From positions 558,001-622,000 of the forward strand of contig JARWMV010000236.1 of the NCBI GenBank assembly GCA_030998015.1: a stretch of DNA of 64,000 nt. Reading direction: 5' to 3'. Shown piece by piece: positions 23,962 through 36,546 of this stretch. Source of the stretch: Ceratorhiza oryzae-sativae (Eukaryota; Basidiomycota; Agaricomycetes; Cantharellales; Ceratobasidiaceae). The translations under genes and the position numbers were made by a program. The notes under the pieces were generated by a model. The model made no database searches. It was not told the DNA's origin and saw nothing but the letters and a program-made list of their open reading frames with translations. How positions within the stretch are numbered: position 1 is the stretch's first letter; the number at the start of each line of letters is the position of its first letter.

Positions 23962-25709
23962 ATGACAGAGACCGCGCGTTCGTACCGGGGACGTGAACGC
24001 TTCCGTTCCCTTCTGTGGCTAACGGGGATGAAGAAGTTATCTCCGAGAAAGGTCTTCCTCGTAACCTTGTTGCTCTGTCTCGCTGGGACAGGTGTCTACC
24101 AGATTTTCGCCGGGCGTTTTGAGGGAGGTCACTCTGAACACGAAATCACCAAGGCTAGGGAAAACACCCCCTATGCACACTGTGCTGTTAAACAACAATG
24201 CTACTCTTGGTTTCCGAGGTAAGCTCAACAGGACCTAGACCGTGCTGCAATCAATCATTGAGCGCGTTTTAGACAATCTATCTCCGTCTCATAAGTATAT
24301 AACGGCATTCGCCATCGCTGGCTTCACAAACCAGGTGATGGCGACCGTGAACTTGATATATCTGGCTATCTTAACTGGTCGCATCCCAATCATTCCCCCT
24401 CTTTTGGCCGATCATTTCGGCAACTTGGATACGGTCGCTCCTGTTGCTTTCGGGGAGATTTTCGATATCCCTCGGTTGACAAGGAACCTGAGCGTCCCAG
24501 TTATCGAATGGCACGAAGTCAAGGTTCCATGTCACCCGAAACCGAATCAATTGGTTGCTGGAAAACCGCGGCCGTGATGACAGCACTCGGAAATGTTCCC
24601 CCAGCCTCTGACCATCCAAGGGTATTGAATCTCGGCAAGTCTAGAGTAGTCTGGTGTGCGTAGCAACTTACTGACGTGAGGACAAAATTCTAGATGTGGC
24701 TTATACACCGATCCCATCGACATTTACTATCAGCCGGGGCGCTGTAGCAAGTGATATCATGTTCTCAGCTTGGGCATTGGCTTCGCTTGCGTACTCTAAA
24801 CCACGCGAGCAGCTTCTGAGTCAAACCCGCCCTCATATGCTTCCGGATCGCACTGGCAAGAAGATAGACCCCGATGATCATTTGATGTGCTTCGATGCAC
24901 TTTATTACACAGGCCTGATAGATCCCTCTCCCGCTCACGACGTGAGTCAATCACAGCTGGGCTAATTTTTCTTCCTAAATTTGTGACTCAATTATTTTTA
25001 GTTCTTCGCGGAATACTCCCCATTCTGGAGTCTCATTGGAACTCACCTGCACTGGAAAAGGTCCTTGGAAGACCTTGCTACCCAATATCTTCGGCGCCAT
25101 TTTGGAGTGGCAGACGATTCCCCGATACCACCGGTATGAGTTTAACACATTTGGCGATGGTGATATGTTTCTAATACCCATATTAATGTAGTTTATCTCG
25201 GTACACGTTCGACGGACGGACTTCAAATATGCCTGCCAGTCAAAGCTGGATTTGGAAAAGTGTTTTGCACCTTTAAAAGCGTATGTGTGTCGAGTCCAGG
25301 AGCTCAAGCAAAAGTTGCAAAACCGCCCGAACGGAGTTGAAGTTACGAAGGTGATAGTTACCTCTGACGAGGAAGATCCTGAGTGGTGGAAACAAGTGAC
25401 GGCACTTGGCCCTGACTGGGGTTCAATAGATCACGCAGCTGAGGAGACGGCCGAAAAGCATGGTAAATGGTACGAGTTGAATTATTGCATATATGCGTGG
25501 ATGAGCACTTACCCAAGCCGACCCTATGGTACAGGTATCCCATGATTCTGGATGTAGTCATTCAGTCAATGGGTACGGGACTCGTAGGGACACAGCACAG
25601 TACTATGTCGCAGATTGCTTGGAGAAGAGTTGAGGATTGGCAGAATGGGCTGGGCGTTGAAGTTCGATGGGGAAACCCTGGTGCCGATGACCACGAGGCA
25701 GAATCTTAG
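23962..25709 (+). CDS. Putative type II membrane O-fucosyltransferase-like enzyme
   Basis: Short cytosolic N-terminus (MTETARSYRGRERFRS), then one membrane segment KVFLVTLLLCLAGTGVYQIF, so a Golgi-type type II orientation. The luminal part has AFAIAGFTNQVMATVNLIYL and the nucleotide-sugar-binding type motif FISVHVRRTDFKYAC near 25196. It continues with KVIVTSDEEDPEWWKQV and a C-terminal DVVIQSMGTGLVGTQHSTMS. The HVRRTDF and QS-GT-S signatures match GDP-fucose O-fucosyltransferase-fold proteins widespread in basidiomycetes. Donor and acceptor are not known. Reading requires a GC-AG intron (24635-24693) and one apparent missing base in the GG run at 24553-24554, where QLVAGK... must shift to restore a CWKTAAVMTALG segment. 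Confidence 0.72.
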
Positions 25710-25865
25710 ATTGACTGGAACAGACGCTGATTGCGTTTGGATGCCCATTAGACAGGCCGTTTCCTACTATTAAATTTGTTGTATAATATCGTTGTAGCTT
25801 CGTTCGACTTAGCTTGTAATCTCTGCATTGAATGCAGACAGTTCGAACTTGTTCTCGAAAAAAAA

Positions 25866-26560
25866 AAACTCACTTATTTGTGATGTTACTTGATTTCAAG
25901 TTCATGTTCGATTTCTTTCAGCACGATAGGGGTGGTTCTTGCGTGCAGCAACTATAACTAACTCACGATATACGAAGGGATTTTTTTTTTGTAGGAGTCC
26001 GCGATTTCATCTTCCTTGCCTTTGATCACCTGGAACGTCCCAGGAATCTTAAGAGTCTCGTGCGTTATTTATACCTTGCTAGAAGCTTTCGAGCTCTAAT
26101 TGATGATTAATGTGTCAATGTACCAACTTAGTCGGTAGGGGATTGCGAAAGAAAACAAGAATGAGTGACTAACTTGAGCGTCTGAGTCTGCGAACTTAGC
26201 AGTGATATATGCGATGTTGGTTCCCCAGTAGAGAGAATATGTGTGTGTATTCAGGTCGCTGTCCGCGTTTAATCAGGCACGCAATTAGCTTGCTGAGCCG
26301 CATAATGCCCGGACCGACAGCTGGCAAATATTTCCTATGATATTTCTCCATTCTACACCTCAACCTTCCCGCCCAATGCTTCTCCCGACCAACCATTCCA
26401 AACCGGCGCTTGCTCCCATTGGTCGAATTCTACTTTTATACCTGCACCGGGCAATCCTCGGGAGATACAATACCTATGGAGGCTGCTTTTACAGACGGAA
26501 TTAGCCTGATACACATGAAGAAGCGTTATTAGAACCACGTGGAGTGAAGGTCTCGTTCTC
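25866..26560 (-). pseudogene. Unrecognised small gene or gene remnant
   Basis: The minus strand holds three coding-like blocks: GIKVEFDQWEQAPVWNGWSG (about 26360-26450), HTYSLYWGTNIAYITAKFAD (about 26180-26260) and KIPGTFQVIKGKEDEIADSY (about 25985-26050). The last block ends in IPSYIVS and a stop. They are separated by sequence with plausible donors and acceptors (GTTGAG, GTTAGT, AATTAG), so they could be exons of a roughly 120-150-residue protein. A run of nine A in the last exon is a risk for frame errors. I recognise no family and cannot find a convincing start. Confidence 0.33.
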
Positions 26561-26663
26561 TTTGCACCTAATCTCGGGATAAACCGTAATTACCCACCCT
26601 GTGAAGGCAGTATATATTCTAGATGCGGTGAGCTACCAACAGCCAAGGTCTTCTCGGTCCAGA

Positions 26664-27896
26664 ATGGTTTCTACTAGGTTTACACTTGCACTCTATTCAC
26701 TACTGGCATCGAGCTATGCTCGGCTTTGAGCTGGAATACAACCAAATATCTGTTTGTATTTGGGGACAGCTATACCGCATCGGGATATAATGTTTCAGCT
26801 GGCATCAATTCGCCTAATCCCGGATGGGTGTGTGGCATATTATTCAAGCGTAGTTATAAAGTATTGCTCACCTGAAGTGCTATCAGACATCTTCCAACGG
26901 TCCTAACTGGCCGATGTACCTTGCTAGTACATACAACGTCACGAATACCAAAGCAAGTATTCTAAAAGAGTCGCATATATTGATATTAACAATACCTAAA
27001 CAGTTGTATAACCTTGCGTATGGGGGCGCAACAATAGATTCCAAGCTCGTAACACCTTACTTGCCGACTGTGCAGTCGGTTGTAGATCAGATCGGGCTTT
27101 GGGTCAAGTACTTTGGGCCCCACCCTTCTGCGGCACCATGGACCAGTGCGGACTCACTCTTCGCGATCTGGATTGGCATTAATGATATCGTGAGCCCTTT
27201 CTAAGCTTTTATTGTACACTCACCAACGTCTATCAGGGTAACTCGTATTGGTGGTCTAACGTCACTCAAGCCGATTTCCACAAAACGCTCCTCGACAGAT
27301 ACTTTTCCCAAGTCGACATTTTGTACAAAAAGGGCGCTCGCTCTTTCTTATTCGTCAACGTTCCGCCGCTAGAGCGCACTCCTCTGTTTATCAGTCAAGG
27401 ACAATGGTCGATCGATACGGTCAAGGCGTCGGTCGCAGATTTTAACACGCAACTTGCTATGCGCGTTAAGAATTTTACTGCGACCTACAAAGGCTTAGAT
27501 CAGATCACAGTGTATGATTCGAACAAGCTATTCAACTCCCAGGTAAGTCTGTGAGGTGTAAAGTAGCCCGGGTGTTGGCTCATTGGGTTACAGTTGGACA
27601 ACGCGGATGTGTTGGGCTTTGTGAATACCACAGGATACAACGATGCATACCAGAATGGCACCCCCGGTTCGACATACCAGATTCCAGGCTCTAAGCCGGT
27701 GTCTAGCTACTTGTAAGCTTAAATCACATGATACGGGAAGCCTTAACTGAGCTTTGGCGTTTTTCCAGCTGGCTAAACTCGTTGCACCCTACATTTTTTG
27801 TTCACAAGTGAGTTGACATATAGCGATGAGGGTGTATATAATGACTATATTTATTTTAGCATCATGGCGCATGCATTGTCGACGATACTCGCCTAA
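26664..27896 (+). CDS. Secreted GDSL-type esterase/lipase (CE16-like)
   Basis: Serine hydrolase of the SGNH/GDSL superfamily. The signal peptide is MVSTRFTLALYSLLASSYAR. The catalytic block I is LFVFGDSYTASGYN; then NLAYGGATIDSKL (block II-like Gly), FAIWIGINDI (block III Asn) and LHPTFFVHN near the end with the catalytic His. Homologues in fungi act on acetylated or feruloylated plant polysaccharides (CE16), but the substrate is not known here. Two irregularities: between signal peptide and block I the frame breaks at a TTT run (26725-26727), consistent with one missing T; and a 51-bp in-frame segment, 26953-27003, has GCAAGT...CAG ends and is best read as a GC-AG intron joining NTK to LYNLAYGG. 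Length about 300 residues. Confidence 0.82.
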
Positions 27897-28302
27897 GTGT
27901 GAATGATTTGAGGCTGAGGAACGAGTGGGCATCCTCGTGGTAGCTTGCTTTAGTATTTGTAAGCAAATCGTGGGAATGTAAACATCCAAAACAGGATAGA
28001 TTAAAGGAAAAATTATCATCCAAATAAACAAACCGTTCTTGGATATCTCTCGAGATAATACAAATAGCTCGAAGGTTCCATAAATCTCGAGAGACCTGCG
28101 TCATTCCTGAGCATTCGCGAGTCTGGGCCTGATAACCAAGCTAGGAGCGAGTCCAATCTAGTCGCCTTGAGAAGGCGATATTGGATTGTCGTCTATAACT
28201 TCCGGACCAGACGTTCGAAGCACCCCCCTGCCTTGGTCTCGGCAACTCTCCCTCCACACGCGTCAGCCAGGCAAAGCATAACCCTCTACCTCCTCTCTGA
28301 CG
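27897..28302. other. Intergenic region upstream of DOA1/PLAA
   Basis: Holds the 3' flank of the esterase and the promoter of the WD40 gene. A pyrimidine-rich tract (ctctacctcctctctgacg) lies just before the start codon. No other feature seen. Confidence 0.4.
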
Positions 28303-31300
28303 ATGGCGCACCTGTACAAGCTGTCGGCCGTGCTTAGCGGCCACTCGAGTGACGTCCGCGGGCTCGTTGCGCCGACCAACGATCTCGTGCTCAGCGTTTC
28401 GCGCGACTCACTCGCCATTGCCTGGCGCCGGGACGAAGGCGACAAGTCCAAGTTTGGGCCGACAACATACCAGGCCGGGTCACGCTTCATCAACTCTGTT
28501 ACGTATATCCCTCCTCAGCGCAATGCTGGGCCCGGATCAGCTGGATATGTCGTCGCGGGCGGTCAAGATACAGTCATTAACGTATTTGATCTCGCGCATC
28601 CCGACGGTGCCAAAGAGCCTACGTATACCTTGCTCGGACATCGCGAGAACGTCTGTGCGCTCGATTCAACACCTGCCGGCACTATCGTTTCAGGATCTTG
28701 GGACTCGTGAGTATCTCGTTGGCTTGCTTGGCTATTGCGCTGACGCGGCCTTAAAGCACCGCCCGCGTATGGAAGAATTTCCAACAAGTGCATGAGCTCC
28801 GCGGCCATTCACACTCTGTCTGGGCCGTGCTCGCCGTTGATGAAGATCAGACGCTCACTGGTTCTGCAGACAAGACCATCGCGCTTTGGCAGGGCAATAA
28901 ACTTGTGCATCGATATACCGGCCACACAGACGCCGTGCGCGGCCTGAGCGTGCTTGCAGAAGGCATCGACATTGGATTCGCTTCGTGCTCCAACGATAGT
29001 ACTGTTCGGCTATGGACACTTGGTGGAGATGTGCTACACCAATTTGATGGCCACACGTCGTTTGTCTATTCGCTCGCTGCCGTACCGGATACTGGGTCAC
29101 TCGTGAGCTCCGGTGAGGACCGCACGGTGCGCGTTTGGGAAGGTGCGTCGGTCTCGACTCATGTATCTAGGCTCCACTTGCGTTTGATCGTGATGCTGAT
29201 GACTGATTTTGATTTTCGAAAGATGGCGAACTTGTACAAACAATCACCCACCCAGCTATCTCTGTATGGGCAGTAGCTGCAATGCCCAATGGTGACATTG
29301 TCACAGGGTGCTCAGATGGTATAGTCAGGGTGTTTTCCAGGTCCGAGAGCCGATGGGCAGATGAAGCCACGCTCAAGGTGAGCGTCGTTCAGAATTATAG
29401 CTTCGATCGCTCACGAGAAGTTCTATCAGGAGTACGAATCTCAAGTAGCTAGCCAAGCCATCCCTGCGTAAGCACGCTGACAATCGTACCGTTTTGGTTG
29501 AACTAACTGTATGCAGTGAGCAAGTGGGTGACGTGAAAAAGAATGACCTGCCCGGTCCGGAAGCCCTAGACCGCCGAGGAAATAAGGATGGGCAGGTGAT
29601 CATGGTTAAAACTGCTGGAGGATCGGTTGAAGCCCACGAGGTATAAAATGTCTAGCCTAAAGCATCGCCCACTAATTTCGTCTTAGTGGTCAGCTGGTCA
29701 AGGGAAATGGATTAAAGTTGGCGAGGTAGTAGATGCCGTAGGCCAGGGTCGCAAGCAGCTCTACGAAGGAAAAGAATACGACTATGTGTTCAAGGTGGAC
29801 ATCAAAGATGGCGTACCACCCCTTTCGCTTCCGTATAATGCAACAGGTATATATTCACGCTCCATTTGGTTTAGTCTACTCTTAACTCTCTATAGAAAAT
29901 CCCTACGCGGCCGCGCAGAGATTCCTTGCGCAAAACGATCTACCAATGGAATACATCGATCAAGTTGTCAGCTTCATAGAGAAGAATACTACTGGCACCA
30001 AAATACAGCGTGCTGGAGAGTTTGTTGATCCGTATACAGGTGCGAAGCATGCGGTCATCTTATTCAGTCAGTCGTTTATTGGTACACAGGCGCATCTCGA
30101 TACCAGGCCTCACCTGGAACTGGTACACCCAACTCGAGTGCATACGTCGATCCGTTTACTGGGGCATCTCGCTATGCGCCTCCGTCCTCGACCCCGGCTG
30201 TACCTACGCCTCCACCTCCCAAACCCGTGAATTCGATTCTTCCGGTGGTACGTCAACGTATGACGATTCGATAGGGAAGTAAAGTGCTGATAAAGTTTAT
30301 AGAAAATGCCACTTGCGTTCAAGCACGCAAACATACCCGCGATGGAAACGAAATTTAAGCAATTGAATGAAGGGCTTTCTGGAGATCCAGTAAGCTTGGC
30401 ATCTGTTGTCTGGCAAGAACCCAGGGGGACTAATTGATTACAGAACACTTCCTCGCTAGCGTTGACGCCTCTTGAGTTCAAGTTGTTCAACCGGTCGTTT
30501 ACTCTGATGAAGTCTAAAGCACAGACCCCACCTATTGCACCTGCTGATTCAGACGCAGCGCTCTCACAAAAGGATGTAGACATTATCACGGATGTGTTGG
30601 CGAGGTGGCCTTCATTGCAGCGATTCCCTGGTAGGTCCTCCCCTGCTTGTGGCGGAAAGATACAAGCCAACTTGGCGAATATCTAGTTGTCGACTCGATA
30701 AGGCTACTCATTGCCTACTCGCCTGCGACATTCGAACACCCAGCTACGTCCCAGAAACTGATTGACGCGCTGTTCGAGGCGAGCGAATGGAAGGAGACAC
30801 CGTGGCCCTCGCCGTTGCCAAAACATCGGGAAACCAACGTGTTGCTCACCTTGAGGGCGTTGTCCAATTTGTTCCAGGTTAGCAGCGGCTGGAAGGTAAC
30901 GGGTACAGGACCATGGGTACCCGGGGTAAGTTTTAATCCTCTTGGGGAGGTGAAAGGAAATGTGCTTACTAGCACGGGCAAAATGATAGTTATTCACAAC
31001 GCTTGCGGCCGGTCCATACAATGAGTTGACGAAGAACCAGAAAGTCGCATTGGCAACTATTGCGTTCAAGTGAGTTTTCCGCGCCTGGCTTAGGTAGACT
31101 AGGCACTGAAAGGAATATATAGCTACTCTGTCGTTGAGCTGGTGGGAGAAGTTGACCCTCTAGCGGCGCCATCGCATGTTTCATTGGTGACTCTAGTGGG
31201 TTACTGCATCCGGGTTGTAGTGGTTACGATGCTGAGAAGTGCATGGTTTAGATATTGAACAACGAAAAAGAGGATAACGAGACTAGTTACCGAGCATTGG

Positions 31301-31510
31301 TTGCACTCGGTAACATAGTAGGTTTTTAACTCTATTCATACTGACTTGTGCTGATTTTGGTCCTTTAAGATCTACACTGCGAAATCGCGAGGCTCGTTGA
31401 GCGACGTCGCGGCAGCTGCCTACAAACCACTATTGGCTAGTGTTGCCGCCGCGTTTCCCGAGGAGAGAGTGAAGTCTTTGGTGCAAGAGATCAAGGCTAT
31501 TATGGGATGA
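28303..31510 (+). CDS. DOA1: Ubiquitin-binding Doa1/PLAA/Lub1 protein (WD40-PFU-PUL)
   Basis: Cofactor of the Cdc48/p97 ATPase in ubiquitin-dependent degradation and sorting. The N-terminal WD40 propeller is evident (LSGHSSDVRGLV, LLGHRENVCALD, LRGHSHSVWAVLA, YTGHTDAVRGLS, FDGHTSFVYSLAA, SGEDRTVRVWE). The PFU domain follows (GGSVEAHEWSAGQGKWIKVG, YDYVFKVDIKDG, NPYAAAQRFLAQNDLP). A Pro-rich linker has the repeated Y-x-DP-(Y/F)TGASRY unit, and the PUL armadillo-like domain (LAFKHANIPAMETKFKQLN to VKSLVQEIKAIMG) closes the protein. About 12 introns of roughly 50 bp. Length near 800 residues fits. It is followed on the same strand by RIB4 after 450 bp. Confidence 0.93.
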
Positions 31511-31960
31511 TCCGGTTGTGCACGATGTAATGAATTCCCTGGGATTTTAGTGTAGAGAGGGTAGGTTGGATTTATGGGCCATTCTAATTTTACATTTGGT
31601 TCAAGAGTATACATATATGAATGATAGAATGAGCCGAAGGTTGGGTAAAATTTCATGACAAAATGTGAGCCCCTCTAACGAGCCCAACAACGCATTGAAG
31701 AGGCGTTGGCGGGTAGATACGGAGGTTCAGTTGTAAACTATGCAATGCACCGGTTGATTCATCTCCTGCGAGGGCCCTCGGTGCGGTTCGCTCGGCGGTT
31801 TGACGTTCTGAGCAAAATTATAACCAAGGGGGATGAAGGTCAAATATTTGATTGGGGGTATTTATATAAGCTCTTGGTTCAGGGCAGGCTGATGGAATTG
31901 GACTAATTCCCAGGCCTTGTTAGATAATCGACGTGCATAGACTTTACGCCTGCCACCACC
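31511..31960. other. Intergenic region between DOA1 and RIB4
   Basis: 450 bp. A 66-codon open frame at 31706-31906 shows no homology that I recognise and may be fortuitous. Confidence 0.4.
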
Positions 31961-32671
<711 letters not shown>

Positions 32672-32781
32672 GGGTGCATAGATGTGGTGAGTTGTGGTTT
32701 TTTACTACAAATAACTCGCTTGGCTTAGAGGCCCTTCGTGTACCGGAAGAAAGTAAGATGAGGAAAAATGATATATCTAAA

Positions 32782-35700
32782 TCAACTACGAGCACCAAGT
32801 AGATCTCCTGTTGAATTCTGAGCCCATACACCACCACATACGCAGTGGTCTCGCCAGACATTTTCGAACACACGCCAGCCGTTGCCCTTGTCTTCAGATA
32901 AAGCCGCGCTTGTCCGACCACCACACCTCATACATGTCTTTGTCCCCAGACCAGCGTTTTCGGAGCCGGATGTTATTTTTGTTTTTCGGATGATATCAAT
33001 TTCCGAGTTGGGCAACCCCGAGCTTGTGGAAGAGTCCACCGTCCGGGATACAAATAAGTCGTCCGGAGAAACAAATAGTCGGACACGGTAGAGGACGTGT
33101 GGCCGAGTGCATTCTTCCGCCACACGACCAAGAAGCGGAAACAAGGCCTCGGAAGTCTTCAGAGCAAAGAGTGATTGTCTCAGGTGCTCCCTTGTATTTG
33201 GGATATCTTTCAGATGATTAGGCGGGAAAAATGCAGTGTCGACCGCATGCCGACTCACCTGCATTTCGCACTTGCTCTTTTGCGCTTTGCAAGGCTTTTT
33301 GAAACATAGGCAGATCCAACCCAGCTTCGTCGATGAGACCGTTCAAAGAGTTTATTGCCATTTGGTTGTTTTCCGTCCTTTTCAGCTCAGCGAATGTAGT
33401 TTTCAAACGGTTTAGGTGCACTAGTGCCCGACACAGAAGTTCAAGCGGGAAAGGATGAACTATCATTATCAGTTCCGAAGGTGTCTCTGTTATAATGCGT
33501 CAGGGCAGGTTCGGTTTCAATCCTAGAGAAGGCCTACCGTCAGAGAATGGCCTATTCTCCCATTCTACCAACGTCCGAAGTAGGCTTTCGCATCGCCCAA
33601 TAAGCCACCTTGCTTGTTCGATCAACTCCCATATTCCGAGGGGTGCTAAGTTGCAAGATCAGATATAAGCTGAAACTTAGAGTGAAGCCCGCTAACTAAA
33701 ATCGTATGCCTGTCCATCCATCACAGACCGAGAATCATCGAGGGCACGAACGGACGCGTAGAGCTGACAGATACTGGACGCTGTCTTCCAACGCGAGCAC
33801 ATCTCTTTAAAGGGGCTCCATCTACGAATCTCGGTGTTATGACAGCGCAAGAGTGAATATGCATATAGCCGTACCGATAAATCACCAAGAGTATTCCCAT
33901 AAAGTCAGGAAGCCATGGGTGGAGAACGTCGAACTCCATAGGGCTGTCCAAAAGGACAAACGCTTCTTGGCAAATCGTTTGAACTACTGCCGTTGCCTCT
34001 GAAGGATTGCTCGCTGAGGCAATATCCCATAATGCATGGATAATATCCGAAATATCGGAACCCGATGCCAATCGAAGGCGGACTGCAATGGCTGAAGATA
34101 TCATGCGCATTGAACCCGCTTGGTTTCCTAAAGCATCTGGAGAGTTAGTTCGTGGCAAGAGTAAACAGTTCATTGAGACGTTACCGGGGTTGGCCTTTAA
34201 GCGGGGGGTCGCGGATATACAAAGGGTCGGGTTATGGGATATACCCGACATCGTACACATTAGCGTCTTGTGTGGGGAAATGGAGACACATAAGGGGACT
34301 ACAAACACGCTGTTTACTGATTTGGTAGGAGTTAGGAATGTGTTACATACGCTCCCTACTAGACTTTTTGCGTCTCAGAATAGGCACCGGCTCAAACATC
34401 AAGCTGTTCTCAAGAGTAGTGCTATAATATATGTGGGTTAGGGGTTGCTGAAGGTCTAATGCGATCCCCAGGCGTACCTGGATATAATTATTGCCTCCCC
34501 GAAAATTAAAGAATCACTATCATCATTAGATGGCGTGGGCGACGTATTAAGTTTGCAGAGCAAGATTTGACCCGTGGCGTCCCATATCTGTCCGGTGCTG
34601 ACAACGCTACGTTCGAAAACTTGTTGAGCGGCTAGTGCGCAACTCTATATAATGTGTTTTAAGAGTCAGGCTAAGAATGACAATTGCATACCGAATGAAA
34701 TTACCCAGTCAGTCCCAGACGGAGCCGCTGTAGAATTGTTCCGCGAAGGTGAGCTTGAGCTACTGCGAGAAGTTGGGCGGACGGCCGGAGCTTTACTCAA
34801 GCGCCAGGAGACGAGCTTTGACCTAGCGTGATTGGAATCTGAGGCAAGGATTAGCTAGGTATAGACGATTCCATTCAAGAATTTTTACGCGTTTGGCCCA
34901 AGAAAGCTGCGACCACTTGAAAGGAACAAGTAACCTCTGCCTGTTCCGAATTGGGGCGGCGTGCCGACACGTCTAGGGGATGAGACGTCACCAACAGGTG
35001 AGTAAGATACTGGTACCCTCCTTGTGCGGTTGAAACTGGTCGCAGAGGCGTAGTAACGATACCTGGACAGTTTGTCAATTGGTTGAGGAGCGGAATGCAC
35101 GATGAGGTTAACGTACATGGTTCCTCCGAGAGAATGTCGATTTCGACCTCACAGAATTCAATCATGTCCTCCTCGCCCCAGGTGCCACTCCGTAGCCAGC
35201 TTGGAGGGGGCGTGTTTGTACTAGTGCTCGGCAAGAGATCTCCCATGACAGACGTCATGGACAAATCTCCTTCAGATGATCGGTTTGGTTCTGACGATGA
35301 GCGAGTCGCAACGAGTATAGACCAGTCTAATGAACCAGACTTAGCAGGGGTTTGGTAATGATACTGCTACATACCGTTATATCCCAAGCCTATGGCAGCT
35401 TTTGAGCAAATTCGCCGTCCACCTAGCGACATACTAGCCACAGGCGCATGCTCTGTTTGCCCTGAAACGGCCGCGGTCGGACTCAATAAGCTCACACTCA
35501 AAGAGCTGAAGAAACGCCGGCCTGAGGGTTCAATCAAGGGTGGATATGGGCGGAAATATAAATGAGCATGGTGATCTTCTGTTATAACCAAGAACGCTGG
35601 GTGGTTCATGTGTAGTTTGGGGCCAAGGGGCGGATGTCTGGATGCACGAAGTGGGATCCCAGGTTGAGGGTACCACTGCCTTGCAATTATATGAGTTTCG

Positions 35701-36479
35701 AAGTTTTGCTATGTGGTTGTCACGAACCTCTCGCTCCTCGCCCAGCCATCGCATTGCGACGACACCGGCCTCAGAAGGTGAATGCCAGAAATCAACCACG
35801 ATCCAAGTATCCACAGAATCTTGAGATTCCCAGACACAACCAAGGCCGCCAGTAGAAGTATGAGGCTGAGTAGGTGGGAAGTAGGCGTAGATATATTTAT
35901 TTTGAGACGAAATTGCCAAAATTGTTGCTGAGCCATAGGCAAGTGGCGTCTCAAGAATGGGAGCGGGGCGAGGAAGAGTGAATTTTATCGGAGAGAACTG
36001 CCCTCGTGACGATATGTCTGGAACTCGGGGAATTTTTATTGTAGGTGGAAGATGTTTGGCATGTATTGCGGGCGAGAGAGGATCGGAGACAAATAGCAAG
36101 TTGTGAGCGCTCCAGGCAACGGGACTGAGCAACAAATCAGTAGGACGTTTGCATGTTCTTAATGTAAATATCTCACCAAGTGTGTTCTCCGCTTACCGTA
36201 AGTCTCCAGTCATCCCAGCTGATATCTGCTGGAGGTGATTCGGAGACCATTGGCGGTCCACCACGTGAAGGTGACACGCTCATATGCAAAATATGCGAAC
36301 AAGTGTATGTTCCAAAAGGCTCAATTATGACACCAGTCTCAGCCAAAGGACCAATGAGTCGAGTCAACAATCGGTAGGTATGATGAGGATGTGGTGGTTC
36401 TGTTCAGCCACCATGGGATTTGTCAGACAAGTAGATTGGCGTCAGCTCAGACATCTCTCACCTTCCACCACAACGGCAT
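32782..36479 (-). CDS. MED16: Mediator complex subunit 16 (Sin4 homologue)
   Basis: Tail-module subunit of the RNA polymerase II Mediator. The N-terminus reads MPLWWK, then an intron, then HTYRLLTRLIGPLAETGVII. The central part is a weakly conserved propeller-like region (FVSDPLSPAIHAKHLPPTIK, IYAYFPPTQPHTSTGG, VVDFWHSPSEAG) followed by helical segments (AIAVRLRLASGSDISDIIHA). The diagnostic C-terminus is a zinc-binding type motif, TKTCMRCGGRTS, about 20 residues, then DHCVCGGVW. Several introns are present and the internal exon chain at 33,500-35,300 is only partly resolved. Joining MPLWWK to the next exon breaks the frame by one base at an AACCACC site (36392-36398), best explained by a missing C. 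Start and total length are therefore approximate. Confidence 0.78.
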
Positions 36480-36546
36480 TTTACCAGAAATTTCGGTACA
36501 CCTCGCCTTCTGCTCAATAAATCCTGCACATTAACTACCAGGAAGC
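36480..36546. promoter_or_regulatory. Very short divergent promoter between MED16 and GTR1
   Basis: Only 67 bp separate the proposed ATG codons of MED16 (36479, -) and GTR1 (36547, +). No TATA box is present. Confidence 0.5.
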
